Positions 1 through 12,800 of a stretch of 64,000 nt of DNA are shown piece after piece. The first letter of the stretch is position 1, and every line of letters starts with the position of its first letter. Source of the stretch: Stichopus chloronotus (taxonomy: Eukaryota > Echinodermata > Holothuroidea > Aspidochirotida > Stichopodidae); contig SFZH01000008.1 in NCBI GenBank assembly GCA_021234535.1, forward strand, positions 19,073,358 to 19,137,357, written 5' to 3'. The notes below the pieces were generated by a model. That model did no database searches. It saw only the letters and a list, made by a program, of their open reading frames with translations, and was not told where the DNA came from. The position numbers were made by a program, and so were the translations under genes.

Positions 1-570
1 GTTACTTGCTCTGTGTGCATGTGAATGTACTAATGTGAAAATGTCTGGTCACAAAGTTTCAAAAACCAAATTTAATCGTTGGTTACTTACTCATTAATGT
101 TCCAACGTAAGTAAAACTTTGGGATCCTTTTAGTTTGACTGTTTGTCATTAGTACGTAAAGGAAACTTGACCGGTTTAGAAAAATTGAGTGAATTTCACA
201 AAACAACTAAATGAGCCTCTTGAATTGACAATTGATTTGCACTGAGTATTATTAATATTAAGGTAGCTATCGACTGTGTAGGATCCGTCAAGTGTGCCCA
301 GCCTAACATTTGCAAATCACAACTTTTGAAAGCTCAGGTTAGGCAGATTGAAATAGTGAAGCACATTACCATTTTTGTCATTACTACACAAAGTCAATGG
401 CAGGGGCACTCTACGGGCACCTTGGGGAAAGTTCATTTTGTTTTGGTTGTCGTCAAGAAGGCAGAATAATTTCATCTTTGCTGACACCACTGATAGTCGC
501 AATGAAAGCATATTTGTTTGAGACAATATTGATTCGCAAGAAAACGTTCGGACTGCATACTTGTCCAAAC

Positions 571-807
571 TTACAGCGTTCCAGAGCGGAGTGCGTCAAG
601 AATTGGAAACGTATTCTGGTCTTGTTTATCTGTGTTCCTTATCATCAACGCATTTAAGTTTTCCTTGGTAAACCTGGTCCTTCTCTCGGTCTTGATAAGC
701 TTCATTGTAGAAAAACGGCGTTCACATGAAACAGTGGTAGGTGACAGACACAGCAACATGAGGCAGAATTCAGCAAATACTGTGAATTCACCAATTCTAT
801 GAATCAA
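571..807 (-). pseudogene. hAT transposase C-terminal dimerisation fragment
   Basis: The frame contains SCERRFSTMKLIKTERRTRF followed by ENLNALMIRN, the signature of the hAT transposase C-terminal dimerisation region. Upstream coding sequence is missing: the reading frame runs directly into a 188-bp repeat (789-976), so the transposase is truncated, probably by that insertion. No catalytic residues remain. Confidence 0.85.
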
Positions 808-976
808 ACTAAATTATATTTAAAATTCATCCCTTTTTATACCCCTTCCACACATTTGAATCAAAATACACGCACCACCCACGCCACAACACATATTTGA
901 ATAATTGACGCACAAGCCTCTCATTGCTAGATAATTCTTCCATTGTTACGTAACAAGCTTCCCATTAACTCTGTTA
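789..976. repeat. Dispersed repeat, copy 1 (partner at 5152-5341)
   Basis: About 190 bp, roughly 90% identical by eye to 5152-5341 and in the same orientation. Read on the minus strand it contains a good TATA box (TATAAAAAGGG). Similarity begins at CACCAATTCTATGAATCAA and ends at CTGTTA, next to a poly-C run in this copy. It could be an LTR or a short non-autonomous element. It interrupts the hAT reading frame. Confidence 0.75.
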
Positions 977-1479
977 GACCCCCCCCCCCCCCACTGAAAA
1001 ACTAAGCAGTGTCTTTGTATCAAACTATACTATATCGAGAAATAATAATAAACAAGGGCAAAAATCCCAAAATACAGTGTAATTAATGAATCAAAAAACA
1101 AAATTAAATATCGCACCTCTGCTACATGTGACTTCTGTTAAATTTTAGCACAAATACTAATGAATGAAGGTAACCATTCTAATAATGTAATTGAATAAAA
1201 ACAAAAACAAACTCTGTAACTCTGCCACACCCTACACCTTGAAAACAAAGCAGTGCCTTTGAGAGAAACATGTTGATACCTACCTGAGCCAGAAATTCAT
1301 AGTTTGTCTGCAAACATGTATAACAAAAGTAACAACCATAATAATGATTCAAGTGAAATAAAAGTTGAAAATATATATGCACAAGTACATATATGTAGTA
1401 GGAACAATAATAACTCATCAAACTGTAATAAACAATGAAAAGAGAGAAAATTTTAGATTTGTGACAAGACATCAGCACT

Positions 1480-3060
1480 TGCATTTTCTATTCCTTTGCG
1501 ATAATCTACCCTGAAAGAATATGGCTGTAAGGAAATTGCCCAGGGAGTCAACCTGCTGTTTTCATTTTTCATCTGATCGAGCCATTTCAGAGGTTATTGA
1601 CCTCAGTGTACCCCTTTTGTGAACTTTGTTTCCATGCTTTCCAACCTCCCCTAGAAAGAACAAAATCATCAGCCCATACTGCAAGTTGCTGGGCTGAAGA
1701 CGGCTTCCTTTCTTTGCTTTCTTTAAGCCATGCATCTAAGCCAACACTAAAAGGTCTTTAACATCTGTGGGGACAATTTGAACCTCAGCAGTTTTCATCC
1801 AATTATCAAACAAATTATTTAATTGGTTCACCCATTCTTTAAATGACTGCCCCCCTCTGCCTTCGAAATCTTAATCTGTATGCTTCGGCATTTAGTTGAT
1901 ACTTGTCAAGAATTGCCCTTTTAATGGCATCATAATTATTCAAATCCTCCACAGGGAGCCTACTGTAGGCTTCCTGAGCTTTGCCTACTAGTTGTGGAAC
2001 GAGATAGATACCCCACTCACTTCTTGGAATACCATGAACTCTCAAAGTATTCTCCACAGTCTGTAAAAACACATCAATATCATTATATGAAGACTGTTTG
2101 GGAAGAGTAGCCTTCATTTTCTTTGGAGCTACTGAGCCTACTGTAGGCTTTAGGTGCTATAACTTTGTATACTTTTCCCCATCATATGTAACCTAGCCTC
2201 CATTTCTAACTTCTGTAACTGTATCATGTTGTACATTTCTTTCTCTTTAATTTCTCTCTGAATTTCAAGCCTTCTCAATTCAAGCTCGAACCTTTGATCT
2301 GGGGAGAGACCTGACTCCGCCCCTAATTGTCCTAAGTCTTCCCTCATTTCTTCAGAGTTATCCCCTCCGGCGGAGGATTCACCCAACCGCATAGTAACAT
2401 TACCCCCGTTAGCTGCCAGTATCTCACAATGAAGCTAACTTGATAATACAATTACGATGTAGTTACACAATAACGTTATGGCCTCTGTCTATAACGCACA
2501 ACCAACCTTGGCCTTCCACCGACCACAGCGTCTAGGTCACAACAAATCTTCGTGTCCTTTGCGGGAACTTCACTTAATTTTCTCGGGCCCCTTCACCCAA
2601 GCCCGATATAGCCGCTTCACCGACCTTGAACTTCTACCGACCAGCGTCTGGTAGCTACAACAAATCTTTGTGTTCTTCACGTCCTATTTTCTCTCGGCAG
2701 GCCCCTTCACCCAAGCCGAATCGAGCCACAGTCACCATACTGTTGAAGTGCTGCGTACTGTGTAGTCTAGGTGTTGTTTCCTTCCAGTTTGTTGCACATT
2801 TGATCCCTTCAGTTGAAATAAAACTGCGCACTAAGGTGCGCTCCCTCCATGCATCTGTGGACTTATTCAACTGGAGTTCATGAAAACTATGGGAGTGTGT
2901 TAAACATATAAAATATCACACTCAGCGATTGTTGGACATACGCATTGAGTGCAGATAGTTGAAAAGTCTGACTTTGGTGCAGCTGGACCGCTGTTCCAGG
3001 ATTTTAGACCGTAGAGCCTCAATCTTCTTTTCCGCTGCCACCATGTAACAAACAGACCGG
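1480..3060 (-). mobile_element. Ty3/gypsy retrotransposon remnant with large internal deletion
   Basis: Read on the minus strand, a leader near 3047 carries ACATGGTGGCAGCGG, resembling an LTR end plus primer-binding site. It is followed by a gag frame with a charged helix (2392-2150, RRLEIQREIKEKE), a SCAN-like gag core (2117-1839, GKAQEAYSRLPVEDLNNYDA) and a decayed gag end to about 1600. At about 1570-1485 the sequence jumps to the end of the RT/RNase H region (VDYRKGIENASADVLS). Protease and most of the polymerase are absent, so the copy is dead. The leader holds a roughly 150-bp tandem duplication (2500-2610 and 2635-2730). The gag type fits the Gmr1-like group from which SCAN domains are thought to derive. 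Confidence 0.8.
1839..2117 (-). pseudogene. Gypsy gag SCAN-like fragment
   Basis: The fragment reads IYLVPQLVGKAQEAYSRLPV and then YDAIKRAILDKYQLNAEAYR, the conserved core of Gmr1-like gypsy gag. A frameshift after the last Arg residues breaks continuity with the following gag segment. Confidence 0.8.
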
Positions 3061-3214
3061 GACTAACAAAACTTTTCTCTGTCCCGACGTTTTACGGACT
3101 GAGAATCACAAAACTCGGAAAAAGGAAACAGAAATACAGGCGATGTCGCTATCAATCAATGTTCTTTTCTTTTATTGATTCCTTGCCGTAGGCAGGGGAA
3201 TCTATGCAGTCCTG

Positions 3215-3262
3215 ATGTAGTGTGTGTGTATGTATGTGTGTATGGGTGTGTGTGTGTGTGAC
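3215..3262. repeat. (TG)n microsatellite next to a dispersed repeat
   Basis: A run of TG and TATG units follows a short sequence with GATTCCTTGCCGTAGGC that looks like the end of a dispersed repeat. The flank at about 3310-3400 is similar to 4845-4915. Confidence 0.7.
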
Positions 3263-4171
3263 GGTTGCTTATAAACACTCTATCTCAAGAAGGGTAACTC
3301 TGAGTAATTTCATTTTTGGCATGTAGGTTGCCCATATTGAGTAGATGATCTTTATTGTTTTTGATGTCCAAATCTTGCATATTAATGTGGTTATGGGGTA
3401 AAACATAAAAAATGTTAAAACTGCCATAGTTTCCTTATCCGTGGGTCAGATTTGTTTTAAACTTGATAAGGTTGTCTGTTATTAACTGGTTCACGACCCT
3501 GTGAAATTTAATGCTTATCAATAGAGAGGAAGGGATAATTTTTCACTTTTAAACAATAATAATAGCCTAAACACCATTATTGTGGTTATTATAAACTACC
3601 GTACAAATGCATATGGGGCTTCATTGTGCAACATTACTATTGGCAGTGTTTGATTCCTTCCACACAGTTAACTCAATGTCATTGCAAACTTGTCATGTTT
3701 GAAATAGCATTTTCCCAGCCTATGGAAGCCAATCAGGACCATGTCATGTTTGAAATAGCGTTTTCCATATACTGTACTGCATTTGTAATTAGAGAATAAC
3801 TTTTACTTTTTAAACACTCCCTCAGAGGCCTCCATAGGTTGTCTCAGTAACTGGGAGGTCATGGGGTCAGATATATGTCACCTGCACTTCATTTATCTCT
3901 TTGATAGAACAAAGACTCCTGCCCAGTTTACCACTGACTGTCTCCTGTGTATATTAAGGCATTCCATAAATATTTGATGTATTGGCCTTTATTATGAGAA
4001 TAATCTGCAGTTATATATCATCAGAAATACAAGTAGCAAGATGCATTGCTGAGTCTCCAGTGTGTTTTCTCAAAATCTTACAATGGGGATGAAGATGGGA
4101 TCCTGGACTCTAGAAACGTTCAAGGAAGACCTTAATACTAGAAGAAAATCGATTAAATTCTGACAATTGAA

Positions 4172-4830
4172 ATGGCCTATCCACATTTTCCTGAGTTCAG
4201 TCTCGGAGATAATTCGGATCATGCAAGTATTGGCATGCGGTGGGAGAAATGGCTACTTCGATTGGAAAAATTCTTCATTGCATTTGATATCAAGGATGAA
4301 GCTCGTAAAAGGGCAATGTTACTTCATTTTGGAGGGGAAAGCGTTACTGAAATATTTCAAACACTTAATGAAACTGGAGACTCTACAGATTATGACACAG
4401 CAAAAACCAAGCTGATGGAGTATTTTCAACTTATACAAAATACTGAATACGCGATTTTCAAGTTTCGTCAAGCGAAGCAAGGGGAAGGCTGAAACGTTGG
4501 GTATGTTTACCACCAGGCTGAGGCAATTAGCAAATTATTGTCAGTTTATGGATATAGATAAAGAAGTCAAATCACAGATAATTCAAAGTTGCAGTTCATC
4601 ACGATTGCGGCGAAGAGTGTTGAAGGAACCGAACCGCAACTTAACTGAGATACTTGACTTAGGGAGAGCACTTATGATCTCGGATCAAAATGCTACAGAA
4701 TTGAAGGACCAAAAGTGGAAACAGTACAAAGTAAACTACCGAAAACTGGGACAGCGCCAAAAAGAAATGGTACAAACAAAGCCCAGTGGTGGAAATGTGG
4801 TAGTGACTTTCCAGAAAGGTAATGTTGACT
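4172..4830 (+). pseudogene. Ty3/gypsy gag remnant of a second lineage (Mag/SURL-like)
   Basis: The first frame (4172-4492) reads MAYPHFPEFSLGDN and a helical gag domain ending KFRQAKQGEG. After a frameshift, a second frame (4497-4832) reads TRLRQLANYCQFMDIDKEVK, then IIQSCSSSRLRRRVLKEPN and LDLGRALMISDQ. A third frame shows the start of a zinc knuckle (CGSDFP) near 4798. Sequence at about 3950-4082 ending TCTTACA may be the LTR end before gag. Nothing of pol follows. The gag is typical of gypsy elements common in sea urchins and other marine invertebrates; the lineage name is an inference. Confidence 0.82.
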
Positions 4831-5151
4831 GATATGATACTTTACTTGATGTGTGGGTTGGCCATACTGGGTAGGTGATCCCTATTGCTTTTGGTGGACG
4901 TCAAATGTCACGGTCATGTCAGGTTACCCAAAATACAGATCATTTTGAGTTAAAGGCTTTGTGGCGTATCAAGAAAAATAACTGTAGTTGATCTTATACT
5001 TGTCATGTGGATAATTCAACTTTGTTATAATATAACCATGTGGCAAGGAATCACAAAGCCTTTTGGCTTTCTGGTTTCCAATCAAGATAAATCTAGATTA
5101 AATATTCCGCCAGAGTTGAAACACGAATATATATGTCATTCGACCTCCACG

Positions 5152-5341
5152 CACCAATTCTATGAATCAAAAACTAAATTATATTTAAAATTCATCCCTT
5201 TTTATACCCCTTCCACGCATTTGAGTTAAAATACACACACCACCTTCACCACAACACATATTTAAATAATTGTCGCACAAGTCTCTCATTGCTGGATAAT
5301 TCTCCCATTGTTATGTAACAAGTTTCCCATTAATTCTGTTA
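5152..5341. repeat. Dispersed repeat, copy 2 (partner at 789-976)
   Basis: Second copy of the ~190-bp repeat, same orientation, about 4.4 kb from the first. It lies 345 bp upstream of the ARMC9 start codon and contains the same TATA-like motif pointing away from ARMC9. The pair brackets the two Ty3/gypsy remnants. Confidence 0.75.
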
Positions 5342-5685
5342 CAATACTCCTTTACACTTGTTCTTGCACTTGTTGCCTAATTCTAATCAGGCAATGGACT
5401 ATCTGTTTTAAGTTACTACTTTACTAATGCTATGTCCAATGTTTCAGGCCTACACCATTCCTATCTTTACAGTGAAGCATTGCAAACTCAATTGAAATGT
5501 AGCATAGAAAACCACTGTCAATAGTTTGACAAAGTTCAATCACATTGCTGTGCAGGTATTACTATGTGTCACTTGTTTGTCTTGTTTACTGTTTGAGCCT
5601 GGTTTGTTCATGATTGTCATGTATCTCTTTTCTTCTTAGGTATATACATCTTTGTGTCACCTTTCATTTGCCTCTTTTCGTGGAC

Positions 5686-6801
5686 ATGGGATCAAAGAGG
5701 AGTTCTTCAAATACACTCGGAGGTTTTGAAAGTGAGCTCAACAGCATTGTCAAGGAGGTAATGCAGTGTGGAATTTATAAAGAATTCTTTGGATGATGAT
5801 TTAAGACTGGCGGGTGCTGTATTGGAGACGTTCTTGTATTTTTAGATTGACTTTAGTACAAATTCATCACCAAGTTGATTGTTTAGTTCCAGGAATTCTG
5901 CATTCATTATATTTCAAATTAGAGGAATCCCTTGACTACATTTAAATTTCTGCCCTTTTGTTTTTTCATCAGTATTTGGAATTCTGTGGATACAATAGGA
6001 CCTCAACTGCATTTGAGAGCGAAGCCAGGGAAAATGGCAAAACTTTGGCCTTGCTTCCACCCAAATCATGGGACAAAAACAAGGCAGATATGCAGGTACA
6101 ATACTCTTTCTGTTGAATTTATCAAAGGAAAGAGAGTTAAATTTCCTTTTAATCTCTTTGGAGTGTTGTTGCAGGTAGCAGTTGATATGAAGACCATACA
6201 AAGGTAGAACTTAGCTTGATGTAACCTTCTCACATTGCTTATTCATTTTTCCCACTATTCAATCAATGTCCTACATTGGTAGGAATGAGTTCTGATTAAA
6301 ATGAGACTGTTCTGCATTGTCCCTTTTTTGGCAACCTGGTAGAAACACTGCAGAGAAAAGAGAGGTGTCTTTGAGATACTTTCCATGGGTAGATTGGTGG
6401 ATAATAAATTCTCATTGGGTACTCATACAGTACCAAGAAAATTTTTAAAATCTTGCATGAAGTTTTTTTTAAATGGTTATTTTTGTGGTGCCTTTTAAAC
6501 TGTAACAGCAGACCTTCATTTAATCTTGATTATTGAAAGCATGATTATCAGAAGCATTCATTTGTTTTTGTTTTGACTTCAAGTTCTGCTAATCAGTGGA
6601 AATTCCTCAATTTTCTGAACACAGAGTGACCTGATGACCTTTTTCAAGAGTGGAAATCGTAGAGAATTCTTCAGGCTTTGGGAGGACAACGTTCCGGAGA
6701 GCATCCGCACCAGCGACCCTATCTGCAAGAAGCTAGAATTTTATCTCAACATATATTTTGCAATATATCCCATTAAGTATCAGCTTAATACAGGAAAGAA
6801 G
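5686..6801 (+). CDS. ARMC9: ARMC9 exons 1-3: start codon, LisH motif and first helical block
   Basis: Exon 1 (5686-5757) starts MGSKRSSSN and ends in [11 protein letters not shown] at a gtaatg donor. Exon 2 (5973-6095) continues with [18 protein letters not shown], completing a LisH motif at about residues 14-42. LisH motifs usually mediate dimerisation. Exon 3 (6625-6801) carries [14 protein letters not shown] and [18 protein letters not shown], matching the conserved block after LisH in ARMC9. All three exons begin and end in phase 0. The start was chosen because it agrees with the vertebrate N-terminus. A splice acceptor at 5638-5639 suggests the first coding exon begins near 5640 with a short 5' UTR and that a non-coding exon lies upstream. 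Confidence 0.93.
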
Positions 6802-9800
6802 GTAAAAATGAAATTCCATGAGTGCCATGTACATTGAGGCTTAGCAAAAGTTGGTTTAATTTTCTCTGTCTGAATGAAAATTAGCAGTTATCTGCTTTAA
6901 AGTTCAGGCTGTGTCTTTCAAATCTTCATGAAAATTAGTGTTTTCATCGATTACTTAAACTTGGAATCTGGTAGTTTTTCCTCATACCTGTCAGGTACCC
7001 GGGTAGGCAACCAAAACGGCGGCTTTAGTGTTAACACTGGTATTTCCACAGTAGTATACATCATATTTGTGTTCAGGAATCTCACTAGTACACTACATAC
7101 ACTGGTGTACACCTTCACAAGAATAGGAACGCCTATTTTCCTTGAGAAAAGAAGCTCTTCTATTTGCCTTTTATGATAAGGTGAACTTTGGCAATCTGAT
7201 TATCTGACACAGTGTGTTCAAACAGAGGTGGTGTCATTTTTCATTTCACGAGGGAATCGAGTTGTAATTTCGGATCTGGGTGATGAAATGCCATTCGGGT
7301 ACCCAGGTTACCAGTGAAAACACTTACCTGTATGAACATGTTTTTTTCTTCTCCTGCTTGTAATGAATACTGTTGTAACTTGTTATGGATGCCAATTGCA
7401 ACGTTATTGGAAAACATATTTACTGGTCACTTGGTTAAAATGAGACATGTGGAACTGATGTATCAGTCTTACTGGCATAAAACTTGGGATGGATGGGAAA
7501 ATGTGTGTAGGGAGATGATGTATGGAAATTAACAAAAAAACATCATTTGCAAGTTATTTGTGATTGTTTTTATTGCCCTTTTAATACCTTGGACAACTCT
7601 TTTCACCATCTTAACACTTGTGAGCACATGAGTATCGTTTCTGGCCATGTACTTGAGGTAGATTTGTGCCAATCATTTGTTGACAACTAGATTTTTGAGT
7701 AATATTTCCAGAGAAAACAGCAAGAGTGACACTGACAGGGATCCATGAATTGTTTTTTTTATGTCCTATAAATCCAACACATTTTAAAATAATGAAATAC
7801 CACAGGTGACGGCAAATTTGCCTTTTCTGACATTCATCGGAGTCATTGTTGTATCCAAGTCACTCTTTTTCTCGCAAGTCAAGTCAACAACACTCATTTT
7901 AGTGACTCGAATCGCAAGTCATGACTCGAGTCACTGTGTAAGTTTTTGAAGTCGGGCAGTTTAGCTGACTGTGACTCAAGTCATGACTTGATTGCATCTC
8001 TGTTCACAATGTAGAAATTAAAATTGTCACAAAATGTGCGTGCAACCGTCAAAAAAATAAATAAATCACAGCACTGGAGATGGAAATATCTCGTTGGAAG
8101 ATGTGCTTAGCTTTATTTATTTATTGTAATATCATTTGGTGAAAGACACCCTCTGACAGCAGAATGATGACTGCAAAACTTTGTTGAGACACTTCAGTCT
8201 CAAACTCGAGACGGCTGAAATATTGACAGCCAAGAGAGCTTTGTCTGATTAAGTTTTGATTATAATTTTTTTTGTCACCGGAAATGTGATCGCTGCATCA
8301 CTTAACCGTTGAGAGTTATGTACATAACAGATAAATCTTTATCAATCAAAAACCGTGGCATATTTTAACGTTGCAGAGTAAAGTGAAGCTTGAAGACGCC
8401 ATGACAGGTTTCAAAACATTCCTGGAGACCAAAGGAGCGGCATTAAGCCAGACGACTGAATTTCTACCATTTTATGCCCTTCCGTTCGTGCCAGACCCCA
8501 CCAAGCATCCATCCTACAAGGAACTGTTTTCGGAGAACTGGGTGCCTGACCTGCAAACGAGACTGGAGAAATTTCTTGCCTTGACACTTCCAGCCCAGGC
8601 TCAGCCGAGACTGTTTGAAATTTACGTATCCTTTCACAGTCTTCAATAGCTACAGGTGGAGCAAGTCACAAAGTGAATTGTTTTTTTTTTGATCTATGAT
8701 TTGGTATTTTTAAGGACCAAGGAGGAATATCTTCATTTGTCAAGTATTTTGATTTTCGTTGTTTTCTGTAAAACATCTGTGAATATTATTTTATGAAAGG
8801 TGCTGTATAAATGTAGTATAATATAATTTTGCTTGGTCTTGTGATTTACAACAGTGTCCCAATGCTGATTGCTCCTGTAAATCACCAAGAATGGAATTGA
8901 ACCAACTGTAAATAATAGTTTGTGTTCTCCCAAAGGGATTTTTCTCTGAAGGAAATTGATATTTTATAAATTAGGAATATTTTTCTCTCTATATTGGTAA
9001 AGTTGCAAACTTTTAAAGAAATACGTACTTCAAAATGGTACAGTGCATTACAAGAAATTTGTGTTACCTGGGCACAAGTATGTGGATATCTTTTGTGTTT
9101 CTTTATAATCTTCAGTGTCTTAAAAGAGACATTGCAATAGTTTAAGATATGCGACTTAATAATTTCCTCAATATTTAAAAGGTAAATCTGCAATATACCC
9201 CAATCTACAGTTTCACTGGTGTCAAATTTCAAGGTTAAATGAGGGCATTTTGAGAAAAAACAAAGACTTCTTACAATAATGTGCCGCTGTTTCGTGTCAT
9301 TTCGATAATTTTGAGGAAATTGGAATCTTTCTTGACCAGAGAAGTCTTTCCTCAAACAGCAATATTTTGAGTTAGGAACAAGATGTTGCCATGGAGATGA
9401 AAATGCCTCCAGTGAAAATTATTCTTTTGCATTTATGAACCCCTTTAACTGTCAGTAAAGTATCCCTTTAAAGCATAGGATTGTAAAAATTTATTTGTCT
9501 TGGAAAGAAGAAAAAAAAATTGCACTCGCTGTTGTAGCAGTCAGTGAGGATATTGTTGCTTCCAAATTCTCCCATTTCGTTCTCTGAGATCCAAAGGTCA
9601 TTAAGTCACAAAATCGATTTACATGAACTTTTTTTTTGCAAAACTTATTTCTTTTTTACGTAATATTGATGATAACAATTCTGTAGCATTATTTTATAAT
9701 GTGGTGAAATTCCTTCAGCTTGATTTGCTTGCTCCTTGTGTCCTCCTTTTCCTCAACTGCTTCGGCTTGGACACAGCAAGACATTAACAGCAGTAAGTAT

Positions 9801-12800
9801 AATTAACAGGTTTGGTCCAAACTGTACATGTGGGAATAGGGCTGTTAGGAAAACAGGTTTTGATTTGAAAACCGGTTAAAACCGGTTTTGTTTGATTCGG
9901 TGTTTGGAATTTTCCAGAAACCGAAAAACCGGTTACTAGGAAAAAACCGGTTAGTAACCGATCGTGATTTTTGTTCCTTTTCAAATTTTACTTCGATAAG
10001 GCATTCCACACTTTTTAATGGAAAGTTTCTACTCATTGCTGGTGTGTTGAAGGATTTGTCGAAAAACTTGAGTTTTTGTTTAACTTTTGACCAACAGTTG
10101 TGTTAATTCTTAACTCCGTGTTCTTACATAAGTGCGTTATGCATATGGTCAGAGTAGATTTTGAAAAAACCGGTTTTGATTTAAAAACTGGCTTTCACGG
10201 CCACCGAATCCGGTTTCCAATTTTTTACTAACTGTCACAGCCTTTTGTGGGAACATCTCTGAGTATATTGCACATTTAGCTTGGACCAACCAAAACTTCT
10301 CTTTCTCTTTAAACTACTTGATTCTTATGAAGCTGTGGGGTATGATGGCAAAGAAAGAAGGAAACAGGGGGGTGGGGGTGGGGAGGGAGTTGATCTGGAG
10401 GAAGACTTCTGCCTATCACAGGATGATGAGCCAACTGGGTGCTGGAGGGCTAGCTGAAAGTTGTGCTATTTGCAAAGTATTTGACTGGAAGAATAGATGT
10501 GACTTTTTTTTAAGCAAAGAGAAAGAATGTAACTTTGATTTTGTGTGAACAGCACTCAGATACTATTCAATTATAGTTTGTAATAGACTGAGGTAGGGAA
10601 AAAAATCTAGTGTGTACTAGGAGCTGTGAAAATCTATCTCACTAAGTTTTTCCTGTGCTCTCCTCTTTCTGTTTCATAATTCAATCTTTTTATTTATTTA
10701 GAAAATTCTGGTCACATGCAAAAACTCCAGCAGAGCGTTGTAGATGCTGAGAGGAGGACCATGACTTACATAAGAAGATACAATAAGATTCAGGTAGGAC
10801 CATCTGAATGCTTACTTTACTTTCAGCTTAATTTGCATGTACAGAGTAGGGCTGAGTCTATTGTCCTGATACTGTCTCAGTTTTCTTAATAATTATAATA
10901 ATGTTCAATTGATATCCAATGTCCAATTGACATCCCAATGTTTAATTAACATCTATGGGTGATATGTCTAGGGAATATATTTTCTCTTCCCTTTCCAGGC
11001 TGACTATCACAATTTGATCGGTATCACGGCAGAGCTGGTGGACACCCTTGAGAGTTGTATCAGTGGTAATCAGGTAAAAGGAGGAAAATAAAAAGCAATA
11101 TGAGTGACAAATATTACATCATACCAAACTGAAGAATTTAGAATGATTAAAGTTAGAATTCAAAACAAAAAAAAACACACTTGTTGCAGATAAGATTCCT
11201 TATGAACTTCCTCTTGGTTTCACTTTGCCTTGCTTTGCTTTTGGAGTTGTTGCATTTGTGTTGCCCCACCAAAAAAAAAAATAAAATAAAAATTCTTTGA
11301 ACTTTCATCCACATGAAAGATCTGTCACCAGACATTTACTGTCAAACCTACCATATTTTTATGAGAAATTTATGTAGCAAAATGATAGTAGCAGACCGAT
11401 ATGGAGTATGAAGGTACCAAAAAAAGAAACCTGTTGTAGTTATGTTTAATAGAAAAGAATGTATAAATGAAGGAAAGATGTTGTGCCTGTTTAGAATGTT
11501 AATGCATCTATCTGAAATGGAGCAACATACTTTCTTCCTCTCCATGAATCTCTTGATATGGAATTATCAACAAATGTACATATTTAGTAAAATGAAAGAT
11601 CTTCCCGTCAATGAAGTTTAAAAGCGAATTTTAAAGTTAAATTAGTACACATGACAGCATTTACAACAATTTGCCATACCCCAATGTTTGTCCTATCCCT
11701 CAATGTGCTAGGTAAGTTTCCTTCTTCTTTCATCATCTTATCTCTATTTCTAATTTACAATTTTCAATAAATCATTTTGCAGGTGACTCCAGATTATCTC
11801 CAGAGCGTCTGCCAGAGGCTGTTCTCCAACCAGCTTCGAGAATCGGTGGATGTCACGAGACCACCTACGGTGAGTCGGATCACATTTCTGTGACTCCTGT
11901 GAGTCTTTCCTCTCCTTTGAAATGTAATGCTGTTGCGGCTGATTCTCAGAGCTGTTCTTGTTCTCTGCGAATACCTTTTTGTGCTCGATATCGGTCAGAA
12001 TGGATGGCTCAAAAAGAGAGAATGATTATCACCTCTTTAAAGTACATGTATTAGGGTGAAAAACACACAGTTTGGGTTATTGGCCAAATAAGGGACCAAA
12101 AAAATGTTGAAAATAACTACATTTCGATGAAACTCCATCAAGCTATTTTTAGAGACAAATTTCTGTTCTATCGATTGCATTGTGAATGAGTAATGCCTAA
12201 ATATGCAAGTTTGTGATATCAAGGGAGGGACTCACATGATATGCCTTTTGTCTTCCTTTCTTAACCTTTATTTCAAAGACAATTGAAAATTTTGTATACC
12301 CCACAGGGCTTTATTTTGGAAGCATTTGATAAAAAAATATTGATATCACTTACCAATACAAGCCAGATGTCAAGTAATTAAGAGACAATGTACACAGGTG
12401 TAACAAAAGAAATATTGACCCTTTGAAAAATTCATGTTCATCATCCTTTTTGCATTTTCGTCAAATTTTGAAAAGTCTTATCGCAAACATGATAACAGAC
12501 ATAAGAACAATTCCAACATACCATCATTCACTATGAAACTTCTGAATGAAGCCAGTTCCTTTTAGGTGCATGTCACCTAAAAAGAGCTGGCTTTAAGAGC
12601 CAGTCTGTCTCCAGATACCGAGTTCAAAATGGGGTTTGAACGTGGTTCTCAGCTTTGGTCATACTTGTCTTGAAATGAAACTTTTCACTTTGCAGTACAC
12701 TAAAACTATAAGAAACAAAATAAGTGCAGGAGATGTCAATTAAATCTCTCTCATTCTTATTTTCAGGCAAATTCTTTACTGAAAGCTTCATTTGCACAGC

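Noticed and set aside
8882..9355. 157-codon minus-strand open frame
   Set aside because: It lies in ARMC9 intron 4, has no recognisable domain and shows AT-rich, low-information composition.
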